64,000 nucleotides of DNA, taken from positions 248,001 to 312,000 of the forward strand of contig JAEZCA010000035.1 in NCBI GenBank assembly GCA_023412665.1. Reading direction: 5' to 3'. Shown here one piece after another: positions 62,331 to 64,000 of the stretch (positions within the stretch are counted from its first letter, which is position 1; every line of letters begins with the position of its first letter). This DNA comes from Bacillota bacterium (GTDB taxonomy: Bacteria > Bacillota > Clostridia > Acetivibrionales > DTU013). A model generated the notes under the pieces. It was not told the origin of the DNA and searched no databases. It saw nothing but the letters and a program-made list of their open reading frames with translations. A program made the translations under genes and the position numbers.

Positions 62331-62444
62331 TCAAAATTCACTCACTCTTTCAAGCCATTCGATGACAAGGGAATTCATCAATTCCTCCTGCTCGATCTGC
62401 AGATTATGTCCTGCCTTGTCAAGTACGGCAAGTGTTAGGCTTGA
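62331..62444 (-). pseudogene. C-terminal remnant of an alpha/beta hydrolase
   Basis: A minus-strand frame ending at 62331 reads SSLTLAVLDKAGHNLQ, then IEQEELMNSLVIEWLERV. The AGHNLQIEQ segment is the catalytic His region at the end of many alpha/beta hydrolases. No start codon with a ribosome site and no upstream domain exist; the frame soon runs into the terminator at 62479. A truncated gene end. Confidence 0.6.
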
Positions 62445-62478
62445 GTAAACAAAAATAGTTTGCTGTAATTGTATAATG

Positions 62479-62507
62479 AAAAATGGTCTACTTAGTGGCC
62501 ATTTTTT
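62479..62507 (-). terminator. Terminator after the DUF4003 gene
   Basis: AAAAATGG and CCATTTTT flank a short loop, with T runs on both strands. Confidence 0.75.
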
Positions 62508-62529
62508 ATACTGTCAGGCGATAAATGAT

Positions 62530-63522
62530 TTATGAAGATGCTGCTGCCGCCGATGCACTTGCTGCGCACGCTGCTGATATTGCCGCAGTCTGCTGGGCTA
62601 TGATTATTGCTGCAATGCTATTTCCCAATGTCACCTGCAGGAGCCCTTTCTCAACACCCTCAAGATAGTAATCCGAAACCAGTGAAGCGGCCAGGATCGA
62701 TCTAGTATTCCTGTCAAGACTCCAAAAACCATACCCGTCTTTAGTATAAATGTAGTCATATCCCTGCGTTACTTCTTCTACTATTTTGTCAGTATCAGGT
62801 GCAATAAGAGACAGCACTCCAACTGAGGCCAGACCATAATAATTCAGGTTGCATTTCCTGTCCTTGAGTTCCTTGAATATCTTTATTGCCTTGTGGCATT
62901 TCGATCTGGTTTCCTCTTCACCAAGAGCCAATACATGTGACAGAGTCTGCAGATAGTTGCCTTTGTACATGCCTCCTTTATTGAGAGTGTGGTAGCAGCT
63001 TTCGATTTCCTCCGATGTGCTATCCACATCCATATCGGTAGTCGCCAGTATTGCGGCATGGACATAATCATCGGTGGATGTTATCCAGAAATGCTTTTCT
63101 CTCATTTTACTATAGAAGGCTTTCATTCTGTCAATTCTGTGATCCCAGTCTTCGGCAGGCGCTGTCTTTGCTATTGTGAATGCGCTCAGCGGCAGCTGGG
63201 TACTGTTATGGAAACCTGAATCCCTGAGCTTTTTATACAGGTTTGCTACATTTGCAAACAGCTGCTGATAATTACCTTCCAGGCATAACAGACTGGATAT
63301 GATCTGCAGGTTTGTCCCCCTGAATTGAGATACCCAGCTTGTTTCTTCCTTCAGGTGCTTTCTGACATCACGGAGCAAATCGGGATTTACTCTTACACCT
63401 TTTGTTGTATGAACCATAGCCCCGAAGTGATTTACCAAGCTGGCCTCCCATTTGAAGTTTCTCTTCAGTATCATATAGTTCTCTGCAAGCAAGTCAGCTT
63501 TCAGCTTTAATAATTCATCCAT
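62530..63522 (-). CDS. DUF4003 family protein with Ala/Ser-rich tail
   Basis: 330 aa. Helical protein throughout: LAENYMILKRNFKWEASLVNHFGAMVHTTKGVRV, then HIDxxR-like DWDHRIDRMKAFYSKMREKHFWITSTDDYVHAAILA, and SILAASLVSDYYLEG. This matches DUF4003, found in Bacillota with no known function. The last 30 residues are Ala/Ser/Ile-rich (NSIAAIIIAQQTAAISAACAASASAAAASS) and look like a hydrophobic low-complexity tail. AAGGAGG precedes the ATG. Flanked by a terminator, so monocistronic. Confidence 0.8.
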   Translation of the reverse strand: MDELLKLKADLLAENYMILKRNFKWEASLVNHFGAMVHTTKGVRVNPDLLRDVRKHLKEETSWVSQFRGTNLQIISSLLCLEGNYQQLFANVANLYKKLRDSGFHNSTQLPLSAFTIAKTAPAEDWDHRIDRMKAFYSKMREKHFWITSTDDYVHAAILATTDMDVDSTSEEIESCYHTLNKGGMYKGNYLQTLSHVLALGEEETRSKCHKAIKIFKELKDRKCNLNYYGLASVGVLSLIAPDTDKIVEEVTQGYDYIYTKDGYGFWSLDRNTRSILAASLVSDYYLEGVEKGLLQVTLGNSIAAIIIAQQTAAISAACAASASAAAASS

Positions 63523-63623
63523 AAAAGCACCTCCTTAACCATAAATCTCAACGGCCTGCTTACTCATTATACCAACTATACCCTATAAAGGTCTGTACCA
63601 GTTCTTAATTACTCATTAGCACT

Positions 63624-64000
63624 TTAACTGTGCCAGCTACTATTTAGGAAAATCCAAGGGCAAAGTTTCTTCTCCAACAGATCAATACACTTAAAAAGGA
63701 CTGTCCCCATAATGCTAAGCGCTAATATACCGGCGAACATCTGAACATAGTCCGCCATTATCCAGCAGTTCATTATGAAGTAGCCTATCCCGAATCGTGT
63801 AGCAAAATTCTCACTGAAGAATAGTGCGGCAATGCTTATTCCGATGCTGACTCTCAGTGCCGAAATGATTTTAGGCAAAACCGATGGAAACACCAGATGG
63901 ATATATGTTTGCTTCCTGCTCAGTCCGAGAGATTTTACTGAAAATGCAAGCTCAGTGGGTATTTCCTTTACTCCGTCTCTTGTAGCAAGCATGATCTGAA
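63624..64000 (-). CDS. ABC transporter permease (SsuC/TauC-type), 5' end cut by window edge
   Basis: About 125 codons of the C-terminal part. QIMLATRDGVKEIPTELAFSVKSLGLSRKQTYIHLVFPSVLPKIISALRVS contains the EAA-type loop (around G-L-S-R-x-Q-T) that contacts the ATPase. ISIAALFFSENFATRFGIGYFIMN and MFAGILALSIMGTVLFKCIDLLEKKL follow. The family imports sulfonates, nitrate or thiamine precursors with a periplasmic-type binding protein. The start lies beyond position 64000; the frame is open at the edge. Confidence 0.85.
   Translation of the reverse strand, partial: QIMLATRDGVKEIPTELAFSVKSLGLSRKQTYIHLVFPSVLPKIISALRVSIGISIAALFFSENFATRFGIGYFIMNCWIMADYVQMFAGILALSIMGTVLFKCIDLLEKKLCPWIFLNSSWHS

Overview
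The window comes from a spore-forming, nitrogen-fixing anaerobe of class Clostridia (Bacillota). Sporulation genes (yabP, yabQ, yyaC, an H-type small acid-soluble spore protein) indicate an endospore former. A nitrogenase iron protein gene at the left edge indicates a diazotroph. Rubredoxin and an iron-sulfur flavoprotein fit an anaerobe, and a T-box leader, strong AGGAGG ribosome sites and sigma-A promoters fit Bacillota. I cannot name the species from the sequence.

Layout. 1-1.6 kb: nifH (cut by the edge) and an ANTAR-domain antiterminator, both on the minus strand. 2-10.8 kb: three chemoreceptors, a methyltransferase-like membrane protein, an iron-sulfur flavoprotein, a decayed integrase and tRNA-fMet. 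10.9-14.7 kb: tRNA-Leu and the conserved block mazG, hup, rqcP(yabO), yabP, yabQ, divIC, yabR. 15-22 kb: a hexuronate block (uxaC, a nickel-type LarA homologue, gnd, an SDR fructuronate reductase, and a divergent PfkB kinase). 22-27.5 kb: polysaccharide deacetylase, VanZ-like protein, L,D-transpeptidase, threonine aldolase-like enzyme and a GGDEF-EAL protein. 27.6-34.8 kb: ilvB-ilvN-ilvC-leuA-cimA under a T-box. 34.9-44.2 kb: HtrA, DUF951, a class I amidotransferase, glnA, rubredoxin, YyaC, a PAS-SpoIIE phosphatase, prmC, DUF1385 and rpmE. 44.2-53.6 kb: rho, a zinc-ribbon protein, a lipid kinase, a heterodimeric ABC exporter and an AraC regulator. 53.6-64 kb: envelope and membrane proteins, SspH, an ABC-2 type exporter, DUF4003, and an ABC permease cut by the right edge.

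Two themes stand out. (1) Nitrogen control by ANTAR antitermination. The leader of the ANTAR gene shows two hairpins with hexaloops having A at position 1 and G at position 4, the second overlapping a terminator. The glnA leader shows the second-hairpin/terminator overlap, and the nifH leader has a terminator with one A1/G4-like hairpin. Nitrogen fixation and glutamine synthesis may therefore be co-controlled. (2) A hexuronate operon that carries a LarA homologue and 6-phosphogluconate dehydrogenase but no mannonate dehydratase or KDPG aldolase. The simplest reading is glucuronate to fructuronate to mannonate, then nickel-dependent C2 epimerisation to gluconate, phosphorylation, and entry into the pentose phosphate pathway. 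Both are inferences from sequence and need testing.
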